A stretch of 11,725 nt of DNA from Candidatus Bathyarchaeota archaeon (lineage in GTDB: Archaea; Thermoproteota; Bathyarchaeia; TCS64), in contig PBSW01000077.1 of assembly GCA_002726865.1 (NCBI GenBank), positions 1 to 11,725 on the forward strand, given 5' to 3'. The position numbers and the translations under genes are program-made. The notes below the pieces were generated by a model. That model was not told the DNA's origin. It saw only the letters and a list, made by a program, of their open reading frames with translations, and made no database searches. This document shows, piece after piece, positions 5,581 through 11,725 of the stretch (its first letter is position 1; each line of letters opens with the position of its first letter).

Positions 5581-6411
5581 ATGCCACTTGACATCTATTT
5601 CCTTGGAACAGGCGGCGGCCGCTTTTCCATGCTTACCCAGAAACGCAGGACTGCAGGAATCCTACTCGTCCACGGAGAGACCCACGTTCACGTTGATCCT
5701 GGCCCAGGAGCCCTCGTATACTCAAACTTGGCCCGCCTCGACCCCCAGAATCTTGAAGGGATCGTAGTTACCCATTGCCACCCCGACCACTACACTGATG
5801 CAGAAGTCCTCATTGAAGCCATGAGTCACGGGACCAGAACAAAGCGGGGGCTCTTCGCAGCCCCAAAGAGCGTGCTCATAGGAAACTCCGACTATGACAG
5901 AGGCGTCTCCAGGTACCACTCAAACCTCCCGGCAACGGTGGAGACAATGAAGTCTGGCCGTTCCTTCGGGATCGATGGTCTTGTTTTGGAGGCCATGGAG
6001 GCTCGGCATAGTGAGACCGAAGGCGTGGGGATTCGGATCAGGGTTCCAGGGGTCGGTGACGTGGGTTACACCTCAGACACGGGGTTCTTCGAGGGCCTTA
6101 GCGAGCAATATCGTGGCCTACGGATACTAATCGCCTGTGCCATGTGGCCTCGTTGGGAACATCTGAGATACCACCTCAACACAGAGGAGGTGCGGATTAT
6201 CGTTGAGAAAGCTAAGCCTGGGGCCGTAATCCTCACCCACTTCGGGATGAAAATGCTGAACGCAGAGCCCGGAGAGGAGGCCACCTACATTGAAAAGGAG
6301 ACCGGTATCCCCGTGGTGGCTGCTCAGGACGGAATGAGGGTGATCGTTAGTGATCGGATAGAAGTCAGGAGTTCTAGAAAGTGCGAAAGTCCTCGTATCA
6401 TTGATGCATAA
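5581..6411 (+). CDS. MBL-fold metallo-hydrolase
   Basis: A 276-residue metallo-beta-lactamase-fold protein of the RNase Z/PhnP-like branch. The dinuclear metal ligands are visible: THCHPDH (64-70; H65, H67, D69, H70), H143 in ARHSE, D166 in GYTSDTGF, and H220 in ILTHFG. The N-terminal strand MPLDIYFLGTGGGR is the family's usual opening, and LLVHGETHVHVDPGPGA (28-44) is the following beta-hairpin with the Asp-Pro-Gly turn. HLNTEE near 198 is another frequent motif. Such enzymes are usually cytoplasmic hydrolases, often phosphodiesterases; no exosite arm of a tRNase Z is seen, so substrate is unknown. ATG 5581 is preferred over TTG 5578 because it matches the family N-terminus. It follows the HTH gene and may be controlled through the palindrome at its start site. 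Confidence 0.88.
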   Translation: MPLDIYFLGTGGGRFSMLTQKRRTAGILLVHGETHVHVDPGPGALVYSNLARLDPQNLEGIVVTHCHPDHYTDAEVLIEAMSHGTRTKRGLFAAPKSVLIGNSDYDRGVSRYHSNLPATVETMKSGRSFGIDGLVLEAMEARHSETEGVGIRIRVPGVGDVGYTSDTGFFEGLSEQYRGLRILIACAMWPRWEHLRYHLNTEEVRIIVEKAKPGAVILTHFGMKMLNAEPGEEATYIEKETGIPVVAAQDGMRVIVSDRIEVRSSRKCESPRIIDA

Positions 6412-6574
6412 GTCTCATTTTGCTCTATAACAAAGTTTTTATTGTCACTCTTATTCCACCTAATCTGTAGCCTGAGGAGATGCTTATGGGGTATCGCTTT
6501 GTTGCTCCTCTGTAAAAGAACTGAAGGGATTTTCCAGGGATATCCCAATACTACTTGGGCCGATGCGGACACCG

Positions 6575-6582
6575 TTATAAAT
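6575..6582 (+). promoter_or_regulatory. TATA box of valS
   Basis: TTATAAAT predicts initiation near 6605, giving a leader of about 45 bases that contains the Shine-Dalgarno-like GGAGTGA. Confidence 0.5.
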
Positions 6583-6637
6583 CCCAGTTGTACCACTATT
6601 CGTATTCGAATCCTGGATCATTGTGCGCAGCAAAAAA

Positions 6638-6644
6638 GGAGTGA
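6638..6644 (+). promoter_or_regulatory. Shine-Dalgarno sequence choosing TTG 6650
   Basis: GGAGTGA ends five bases before TTG 6650. It lies inside the ORF extension that would start at GTG 6623, which has no comparable signal, so it favours TTG as the valS start. Confidence 0.5.
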
Positions 6645-6649
6645 ACCTA

Positions 6650-9094
6650 TTGAAGAGACTTCCAAGAAAGATAAATTTCATTGAAAACGAAAAGAAATGG
6701 CAATCGCTTTGGGAGGAGCGAGGGATATACAGATACGACTGGGAGGATAACTCGAGACAAAGATACAGCATCGATACGCCTCCGCCATATCCGAGCGGGA
6801 ACTTCCACATGGGTAACGTCCTCAACTGGACCTATTTTGATATGAGAGCCCGGTTCAAGAGGATGCAAGGCTTTAACGTTAACTTCCCCCAGGGATGGGA
6901 CTGCCATGGCCTCCCAACAGAAGTTGCTGTGGAAAAAGCTAAGGGAATCAGGCGTTCTGATCTGCCTCCTGACCAGTTCAGGGCCCTCTGCGAGGTATGG
7001 ATCGAGCAATACATCGGGGTCATGAAGGAAGCTGTGATCCGCCTTGGGTGCAGTGTTGATTGGAGCCTCGAGTACCGCACCATGGAGCCTGATTACATCC
7101 GGAAGGTGCAGAAGAGCTTCCTTATTCTTTACGACAAGAACATGATCTACAAGGGAGATCACCCCATTAACTGGTGTCCCCGATGCGAGACGGCGATTGC
7201 TGACGCTGAGGTAGAACGGCAGAACAGAACCGGGAAGATATATACCATTGCCTTTAGCATTGAGGGGGAGGACCTACTCATTGCCACCACGAGGCCAGAA
7301 TACATTCCAGCCTGCGTGGCTATTGGGGTGCACCCTGACGACGACCGGTTTAACCATCTTGTGGGTAAGGAGGCGAAGCTTCCCTATTCCCAAAGGATTG
7401 TACCCATTATCGCGAACGCCGAGGTTGACCCTGAGTTTGGCACTGGTTCTATGATGATCTGCACCTACGGGGATAAGGCTGACGTCGTAGCCGTGGCCCG
7501 ATATAAGCTACCTGTGATCAAGCTCATTGATGAGAGGGGGATATTGACTAATGCTGCTGGGAAGTACGATGGGATGGGGATCGTGGAGGCAAGGAAGGCC
7601 ATCGTGGCCGATCTTGATGAACTCGGCCTCCTCCACGGTATTGAGAGCATAACTCAGGAGGTGGGGGCCTGCTGGAGATGTGATACTTCGATAGAAGTGG
7701 TCTCTACAGATCAGTGGTTTATGCGGACAATGAGTCTCACGGACGATGTGGTGCGGACTGCTAAAGAGATTAAGTGGTTCCCTGACTGGATGCGTAACAG
7801 GCTCATTGACTGGGCTACTGGCCTTGAATGGGATTGGGTGCTGAGCAGGCAGAGAGTGTTTGCCACTCCTATACCTGCCTGGTACTGCAAGGGATGTGGG
7901 ACGATCCGGTTGGCCAAGTCCGAGGAGTTACCCGTCGACCCTCGAGTAACCATTACTGAGCACACCTGCGAGTGCGGTGAAACTGAGTGGATTGGTGAAT
8001 CTGACGTGCTGGACACCTGGTTTGACTCAAGTCTCACCTGCGCCATCCACGCCGGGTGGCCTGATAGAGAAGACTGGCGGAAACTATTCCCAGCCTCGTT
8101 GCACCCCAGCGGACAGGACATCATCAGGACCTGGGCATACTATCTCATGGTACGCCACATCTCCCTCTTTGGGGAGAACGCCTACGACTCAGTGCTTATC
8201 AACGGGATGGTGTTAGGGGGAGACGGCCGCAAGATGAGTAAAAGTCTCGGTAATTTCGTTGCTACTCCGGAGGTCTTTGATAAATATGGCTCCGACTCAG
8301 CCCGGATGTGGGCTGCTACAGGCGGGAGCACGGGTACTGATATCCCCTTTAGATGGACCGACGTAGAATACGGCTGGAGGTTTATCAGGAAGCTCTGGAA
8401 CGCCTGTCGCTTCGCAAGTATGAGGCTTGAAAACTATGAGCAAGGGGAAAAACCTCAGCTGGAGCTTGTTGATAAATGGATATTGACCAAACTTGAAAAC
8501 TTGGTGAAGCTGGCTACAAAAGAGTTTGAGGAGTGCCGATTTATGAACGCTGCTGATGCTACTCGGAACTTCGTTTGGCACGTTTTCTGTGACCACTACC
8601 TTGAGGCGGTGAAACACAGGCTTTATGGGGAGGGAGAAGAGAAGGCGGCCGCCCAGTGGACACTCCATTATGCAGTAAAGCGCATTCTACAACTCCTCGC
8701 CCCGGTGATGCCCCACTTAACCGAAGAGATTTACTGCACAATGTACTCTAAAGGCGAACGCGACAGCATCCATTTGAGCAAATGGCCCGATCAAGACGAA
8801 TCCTTAGTTGACTTTAAGTCGGAAGCTCACGGGGAGCTGATAATCTCAGCGATTCGGGACATCCGGAGGGAGAAGAACCGACAAGGTATCTCTCTCAATG
8901 CGCCCCTAGACCAGGTCTTCATCTATGTCTCAGAGGCTGAGAAGGCCGATAGCCTAGTTTTGGGTATTGAGGATATCGCTGCGACCCTTAAGTCGGAAAG
9001 TGTTGAGATCCAGGAAGAAGAGGGCGGAGAGTATCCTATTGAGGGCTACGAAGGCGTCAGATTCTCCTTCTCTGTTCAGGTGCAAAAGGAATAA
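6650..9094 (+). CDS. valS: Valyl-tRNA synthetase
   Basis: Class I aminoacyl-tRNA synthetase that charges tRNA-Val in the cytoplasm. From TTG 6650 it has 814 residues. The HIGH-type motif is FHMGN (52-56), the second signature KMSKS is at 528-532 within GGDGRKMSKSLGN. GWDCHGLPTEVAVEK follows the first signature. The CP1 editing domain contains ATTRPEYIPACVAIGVHPDD (~210-230). Zinc-type cysteine pairs are CPRCETAIADAEVE, CWRC and CKGCG...CECG. WVLSRQRVFATPIPAWYC and SDVLDTWFDSS are valine-type rather than isoleucine- or leucine-type. The C-terminal anticodon-binding helical domain is complete, with no bacterial coiled-coil tail. The start at TTG is chosen from the Shine-Dalgarno signal and because LPRKINFIENEKKWQ matches the usual N-terminus; GTG 6623 would add nine residues. 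It stands alone and converges on prf1. Confidence 0.97.
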   Translation: MKRLPRKINFIENEKKWQSLWEERGIYRYDWEDNSRQRYSIDTPPPYPSGNFHMGNVLNWTYFDMRARFKRMQGFNVNFPQGWDCHGLPTEVAVEKAKGIRRSDLPPDQFRALCEVWIEQYIGVMKEAVIRLGCSVDWSLEYRTMEPDYIRKVQKSFLILYDKNMIYKGDHPINWCPRCETAIADAEVERQNRTGKIYTIAFSIEGEDLLIATTRPEYIPACVAIGVHPDDDRFNHLVGKEAKLPYSQRIVPIIANAEVDPEFGTGSMMICTYGDKADVVAVARYKLPVIKLIDERGILTNAAGKYDGMGIVEARKAIVADLDELGLLHGIESITQEVGACWRCDTSIEVVSTDQWFMRTMSLTDDVVRTAKEIKWFPDWMRNRLIDWATGLEWDWVLSRQRVFATPIPAWYCKGCGTIRLAKSEELPVDPRVTITEHTCECGETEWIGESDVLDTWFDSSLTCAIHAGWPDREDWRKLFPASLHPSGQDIIRTWAYYLMVRHISLFGENAYDSVLINGMVLGGDGRKMSKSLGNFVATPEVFDKYGSDSARMWAATGGSTGTDIPFRWTDVEYGWRFIRKLWNACRFASMRLENYEQGEKPQLELVDKWILTKLENLVKLATKEFEECRFMNAADATRNFVWHVFCDHYLEAVKHRLYGEGEEKAAAQWTLHYAVKRILQLLAPVMPHLTEEIYCTMYSKGERDSIHLSKWPDQDESLVDFKSEAHGELIISAIRDIRREKNRQGISLNAPLDQVFIYVSEAEKADSLVLGIEDIAATLKSESVEIQEEEGGEYPIEGYEGVRFSFSVQVQKE

Positions 9095-9170
9095 ACGCCA
9101 TTTTCATTCCCCCCCTTCATTTACCTAAAGCAGATTCTGTTGATAGTTAGTCTCAGGTTCCTTGCATTTA

Positions 9171-10430
9171 TTATGCGAATTGTCGATACTTGAGGATTGC
9201 CGCGATTCCACCAAAAGATTTGAAGAGCATTTCCCCTTCCTCGGTCTCCGAAGAGATTACCTCAATCTGAGCTTTAGCGCCTTCTGCCATCTTCACTAAT
9301 GCCTCGAACAAATCCACTTTTTCGATGAGCTCGTAACTCCCGTTTCCACACCTAAGGCAGGTTAGATCCCCTATCTTCTCGAAGTCCCCCATCTTGTCGA
9401 GGTCCGTTATCTTGGTCTCGATGTAACCACACTCCCTACACTTCAACTTTAACATGGCCCTGCGGATCCCCTCGCTGAGTAGAAGGGTCCTGACGTTGCT
9501 TACCTTAAGAGCTTGGAGGATCTCCTTCTCGCCGTAGGTAGCCAGACCAGTCTCCTGCCCCACGTTATAAAGGAAATTCTGGACCATTTTCCTTTCCTCA
9601 TAGAACCTAACGTTCTTTATGAATTCTCGGCTCCGCTCCACGACCTCTTTGACCCCCGCACGACCCGTGTAACCCGTGTCAACTGTTGTGAGGATCTGGT
9701 CCTTGAGTTCATAGTGGAGATAGTTCCCCTTGAGAAAATCCTCCTTAGTGGGGCCCGGTCCCCCCACGATTATTCCCTTTAGATTTTGGGCGTTGAGGAA
9801 TATTTCAGTTATATGTTTCCCAACCCTTGTGAAGAACTCGTTGAGATGCATATCCCGGAGTCTTTCGTACCTCCGAGCGCTCTGACCTCCCGCCCGGGTC
9901 TTTCCCGCTACCCCCGAACTAATGTGCTTAATAATGTCTGCCCTCTTCCCCTTGAGCATTGCGAAGGTGGCTGCCTTGGAGTCTAAAATCAGGATCCCGA
10001 AGGCATCCTCGGATCTCAGGAGCTCAAAGAGGGGTTTTAACATAAATTCATGTTCGCAGCGGTAGTAGTAGATACCAATGGGTTCAGGGGGAATGATCAC
10101 ATGGGTTTCCATTTCCCCTACTCCAAGCTGGGCGCTCGCAATGCTTCCAGCGAAAAGGACAAGGCCGGTTTCAGGTATCTTCCGATATAGCTTGAGCTGC
10201 TCCATCGCTTTGGTGAGGGCATCTTGGACGTTTTTCTTGGTTGTCTTTGACTTAATGTTTCCAGCGGTGCCCCACTCAGTGCGGAGGTCGTTCATCACTT
10301 CACTGATCTGTTTCCCTGGGGGAATATAGACCGTGATGAGCTCAGTGCCTCTGCCTTGTTTCTTCTCCAGAATTTCCAGCATTCGTTGGAACCGGAATCT
10401 CGTCAGGGAACTATTCTCTTCCTTTGACAT
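9171..10430 (-). CDS. prf1: Peptide chain release factor aRF1
   Basis: The single archaeal class I release factor, reading all three stop codons and triggering peptide release at the ribosome. 419 residues from ATG 10430, the usual length. Domain 1 has the stop-codon motifs NIKS (58-61) and YRCEHEF (YxCxxxF, 123-129). Domain 2 has the catalytic GGQ (181-183) in KTRAGGQSARRYERLR. Domain 3 includes GGPGPTKEDFLKGNYL, and a zinc-type minidomain with C331-x2-C334 and C358-x2-C361. ATG 10430 is chosen because family N-termini begin just there and because a TATA box (10470-10478) and GGAG (nine bases before the ATG) precede it. A longer frame to GTG 10499 adds 23 unlike residues; it has its own possible TATA, so it is not excluded. 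Convergent with valS, 76 bases between stops. Confidence 0.97.
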   Translation of the reverse strand: MSKEENSSLTRFRFQRMLEILEKKQGRGTELITVYIPPGKQISEVMNDLRTEWGTAGNIKSKTTKKNVQDALTKAMEQLKLYRKIPETGLVLFAGSIASAQLGVGEMETHVIIPPEPIGIYYYRCEHEFMLKPLFELLRSEDAFGILILDSKAATFAMLKGKRADIIKHISSGVAGKTRAGGQSARRYERLRDMHLNEFFTRVGKHITEIFLNAQNLKGIIVGGPGPTKEDFLKGNYLHYELKDQILTTVDTGYTGRAGVKEVVERSREFIKNVRFYEERKMVQNFLYNVGQETGLATYGEKEILQALKVSNVRTLLLSEGIRRAMLKLKCRECGYIETKITDLDKMGDFEKIGDLTCLRCGNGSYELIEKVDLFEALVKMAEGAKAQIEVISSETEEGEMLFKSFGGIAAILKYRQFA

Positions 10431-10468
10431 GGGGTATTCTCCGCGAATGGTGAAATTATCTATCCTCA

Positions 10469-10478
10469 CGTTATATGC
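10469..10478 (-). promoter_or_regulatory. TATA box of prf1
   Basis: On the minus strand GCATATAACG predicts initiation near 10448, an ~18-base leader with GGAG before the ATG at 10430. A second AT-rich box (minus ATTTATTG, ~10519-10526) could serve the longer start at 10499. Confidence 0.45.
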
Positions 10479-10499
10479 ATTACTGAGATCCATACTCAC

Positions 10500-10822
10500 T
10501 GGAAAAATCCCGGGAACAATAAATCGCGCGCCTCTCGTTGAACATCAATCATGGGAAAGGCGGATTCTGGGTATTGATGCTTCAGAGGGTCAAGATATAG
10601 AGAAGAGGGCTAGGTCATGTATTCCATATTTTAACAAGGTTCAAGGGCCTAGGATTTGGCTCTATATCTATGAGGATGGCTATCTCATAATAAGTGGAGA
10701 TTAGTATCAGTCAGTTTTCCATGGCCATATCAGTTGTTACAAGGCTGAGGCTTTTACTGTGGTCCCAGCTTCACTGGATGGTGTAAGATAAACTACGTGG
10801 TAATCCGAGGAGCAGCCTAGTT
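10500..10822. other. Spacer between prf1 and pyrH
   Basis: Contains CGCGCGC (10525-10531), a + strand TATA-like CAATAAAT, and the possible broken small gene at 10551-10704. From 10705 to 10822 I see no gene, tRNA or convincing RNA fold on either strand. Confidence 0.45.
10551..10704 (+). pseudogene. Possible frameshifted small gene
   Basis: ATG 10551 lies ~30 bases after the TATA-like CAATAAAT (~10518-10525) but runs into TGA at 10575 after eight codons. One base over, the frame reads IDASEGQDIEKRARS, then a stretch ending WLYIYEDGYLIISGD and TAG at 10702-10704, a plausible short protein end with archaeal-looking codons (AGG, ATA). Skipping one base near GGG-TAT-TGA would join the two into about 50 residues. 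I recognise no family. It may be a remnant, a sequence error or a chance open frame; the overlap of spacer and low length keep confidence low. Confidence 0.2.
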
Positions 10823-11491
10823 TTAGCGGACCTCAGTGCCGTTGTGCCCCCCCTCAATAGCTCTCGCGATTTCTTTGGGATTTGTGCCGTCAACAAATAT
10901 AAGGGGGAGTTTAAACTTCTTGGCTCGCTTAACGGCCTTCAGATCAAAGAGGCCATATTTTCCAGGGGCTTGTACGGCGTTCTCGTTTATGATTTTTTCA
11001 AGCCCATAGTAGGTGATATGAAGGAGCTTGACTGCATCAGGGTTTAGGTTAGGGTTTCTATCATATACTCCATCAACATTCGTTGCGTTAACTATTAGTT
11101 CTGCTTTGGCGGCCTGAGCAAAGAGTACTGCCCTATAATCTGTACTAGAGCCTGGTAGATAGCCTCCACCGACAAGAATCTGGTTATCTAGGTGTCTTTT
11201 GATTTCACTCCCTCTGCGGTGTATGTGGGGATGGGCATGGGAGCCGAGAGCGGCGATGAGGAGGAGCGCATTTAGGTGGGTTGCATGAATGCCAAGGCGG
11301 TCTTGAGTGTAAGGGTCAGCGCCGAGCTCCTTCGCGAGACTGATCCAGTGCCGGGCTGATCTGCCGCCTCCGGTGACTACGATGAGCTGGTGACCTCTCT
11401 CCTTTAACTCAATGAGGGTGTCCGCGTATTTAGTGATGGCGTCAGGGGTCTGGGCCAAGAGGCTTCCGCCGAGGCTAATGGAGACTCTCAT
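10823..11491 (-). CDS. pyrH: UMP kinase (archaeal type)
   Basis: Phosphorylates UMP to UDP with ATP in pyrimidine nucleotide synthesis; cytoplasmic, amino-acid-kinase fold. 222 residues, the typical archaeal length, shorter than bacterial PyrH. Motifs: N-terminal SLGGSLL (5-12), VVTGGGRSARHWI (38-50), DRLGIHATHLNALLL (64-78), GGGYLPGSSTDYRAV (108-122), NATNVDGVYDRNPN (135-148), and YGLFDLKAVKRAKK (179-192) near the C-terminus. ATG 11491 is chosen: it starts the beta1 strand as in relatives, and a minus-strand TATA box (11513-11520) is 25 bases upstream, fitting a leaderless message. The frame stays open further upstream only through the antisense of the tRNA-Leu gene, which is not coding. Divergent from tRNA-Leu. 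Confidence 0.96.
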   Translation of the reverse strand: MRVSISLGGSLLAQTPDAITKYADTLIELKERGHQLIVVTGGGRSARHWISLAKELGADPYTQDRLGIHATHLNALLLIAALGSHAHPHIHRRGSEIKRHLDNQILVGGGYLPGSSTDYRAVLFAQAAKAELIVNATNVDGVYDRNPNLNPDAVKLLHITYYGLEKIINENAVQAPGKYGLFDLKAVKRAKKFKLPLIFVDGTNPKEIARAIEGGHNGTEVR

Positions 11492-11512
11492 AGTTCGGGT
11501 GTTGGTTTGTCC

Positions 11513-11520
11513 GTATTTAT
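11513..11520 (-). promoter_or_regulatory. TATA box of pyrH
   Basis: ATAAATAC on the minus strand, centred 25 bases before the ATG at 11491, predicts a leaderless transcript. Confidence 0.5.
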
Positions 11521-11542
11521 GTGGTTGGGTGGGCTGGGGAAC

Positions 11543-11552
11543 GGTTTTAAGC
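11543..11552 (+). promoter_or_regulatory. TATA box of tRNA-Leu
   Basis: GGTTTTAAGC, about 29 bases before the first base of the tRNA, in the 85-base divergent spacer shared with pyrH. Confidence 0.5.
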
Positions 11553-11576
11553 TTCTTGTGTTGATTGGATGGTTGG

Positions 11577-11659
11577 GCGGGGGTTCCCGAGTGGCCAAAG
11601 GGGCGGGACTCAAGATCCTGTAGCTCAGGCTTCCGAGGGTTCGAATCCCTCTCCCCGCA
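11577..11659 (+). tRNA. tRNA-Leu (anticodon CAA)
   Basis: An 83-base class II tRNA: acceptor GCGGGGG with TCCCCGC (one G-U), short D stem CCC/GGG with a GTGGCC-type loop, anticodon stem CGGGA/TCCTG with loop CTCAAGA (anticodon CAA), a long variable arm with stem AGC/GCT, T stem GAGGG/CCCTC with loop TTCGAAT, and discriminator A. The long variable arm and discriminator A fit leucine. CCA is not encoded (CTT follows). No intron is seen. Confidence 0.96.
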
Positions 11660-11660
11660 C

Positions 11661-11665
11661 TTTTT
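11661..11665 (+). terminator. Oligo-T terminator of tRNA-Leu
   Basis: A T5 run starts two bases after the tRNA 3' end and is followed by CTTCC. Confidence 0.45.
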
Positions 11666-11725
11666 CTTCCTCCCCCCAAAAATTTGAGGAATATCTGAAG
11701 GAGAAACAATACAGAGAATCAACCA

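Larger units (their letters stand above)
6412..6649. other. Spacer upstream of valS
   Basis: No credible gene. It includes a T5 tract after the MBL gene (~6436-6440), two competing short hairpins (GGGATATCCC 6537-6546 versus CCCAA-N6-TTGGG 6544-6559), the valS TATA box, and a Shine-Dalgarno-like GGAGTGA. A TTCGAATCC stretch (~6606-6614) resembles a tRNA T-loop, but no tRNA folds around it. Confidence 0.45.

Noticed and set aside
6600..6625. tRNA-like T-loop TTCGAATCC upstream of valS
   Set aside because: No acceptor, D or anticodon arms pair around it.
6442..6684. Plus-strand frame of about 80 codons upstream of valS
   Set aside because: Begins with TTG without a ribosome-binding site, crosses the valS TATA box, and overlaps the start of valS in another frame.
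6484..8741. Several minus-strand open frames opposite valS
   Set aside because: Shadows of a strongly conserved synthetase gene; no recognisable domain.
11492..11722. Upstream extension of the pyrH frame on the minus strand, including a GERDSNPRKPELQDLESRPF-type peptide
   Set aside because: It is the antisense translation of the tRNA-Leu gene, a common spurious protein; the kinase fold starts at ATG 11491, which has its own TATA box.
1..11725. CRISPR arrays, insertion sequences, integrase or phage genes
   Set aside because: No regularly spaced repeats, transposase motifs, terminal inverted repeats or attachment-site duplications were seen, even next to the two tRNA genes.

Overview
The window looks like a stretch of an archaeal chromosome. 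The evidence is archaeal-type release factor aRF1 (NIKS, YxCxxxF and GGQ motifs), an archaeal-type UMP kinase, an archaeal-type valyl-tRNA synthetase, an archaeal HTH/cysteine-rich regulator, and TATA boxes about 25 bases upstream of probable leaderless starts. Base composition is mixed (coding roughly half GC, spacers AT-rich). A member of the TACK or a related lineage would fit, but nothing here settles the phylum.

Layout. 2-343 (+): 3' part of a deazaflavin (F420)-dependent nitroreductase-family protein. 419-1714 (+): MFS transporter. 1715-2063: spacer with T-rich terminators, TATA boxes and a 7-bp dyad. About 2064-2987 (+): ketopantoate reductase (panE) whose Rossmann glycine motif lies upstream of the first ATG, with no ordinary start codon. 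2988-3393: AT-rich spacer. 3394-3735 (+): small helical orphan. 3930-4004 (-): tRNA-Ile(GAU) with encoded CCA. 4086-5015 (-): cysteine synthase. 5094-5519 (+): divergent HTH regulator with a Cys/His cluster. 5581-6411 (+): MBL-fold hydrolase. 6650-9094 (+): valS. 9171-10430 (-): prf1 (aRF1). About 10551-10704 (+): possible broken small gene. 10823-11491 (-): pyrH (UMP kinase). 11577-11659 (+): tRNA-Leu(CAA).

How the parts relate. Most genes appear to be single units with their own TATA box. Translation, pyrimidine nucleotide and cofactor/cysteine genes are mixed, as is usual for an archaeal core region. The most suggestive feature is regulatory. The cysK/regulator intergenic region holds the palindrome TTAACG-N-CGTTAA. 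The same half-sites (TTTAACG-N2-CGTTAAA) sit about 27 bases downstream of a TATA box at panE. A related palindrome (ACGGTA-T-TACCGT) sits at the same distance from the TATA box of the MBL gene. This could be a small regulon controlled by the cysteine-rich HTH protein, linking cysteine synthesis with pantoate synthesis (both feed coenzyme A). That link is inference only.

Other points of note are a 29-bp perfect palindrome that includes the cysK stop codon and is followed by a short U-tract, a set of GCGCGC tracts confined to spacers and one gene end, and the missing panE start codon.
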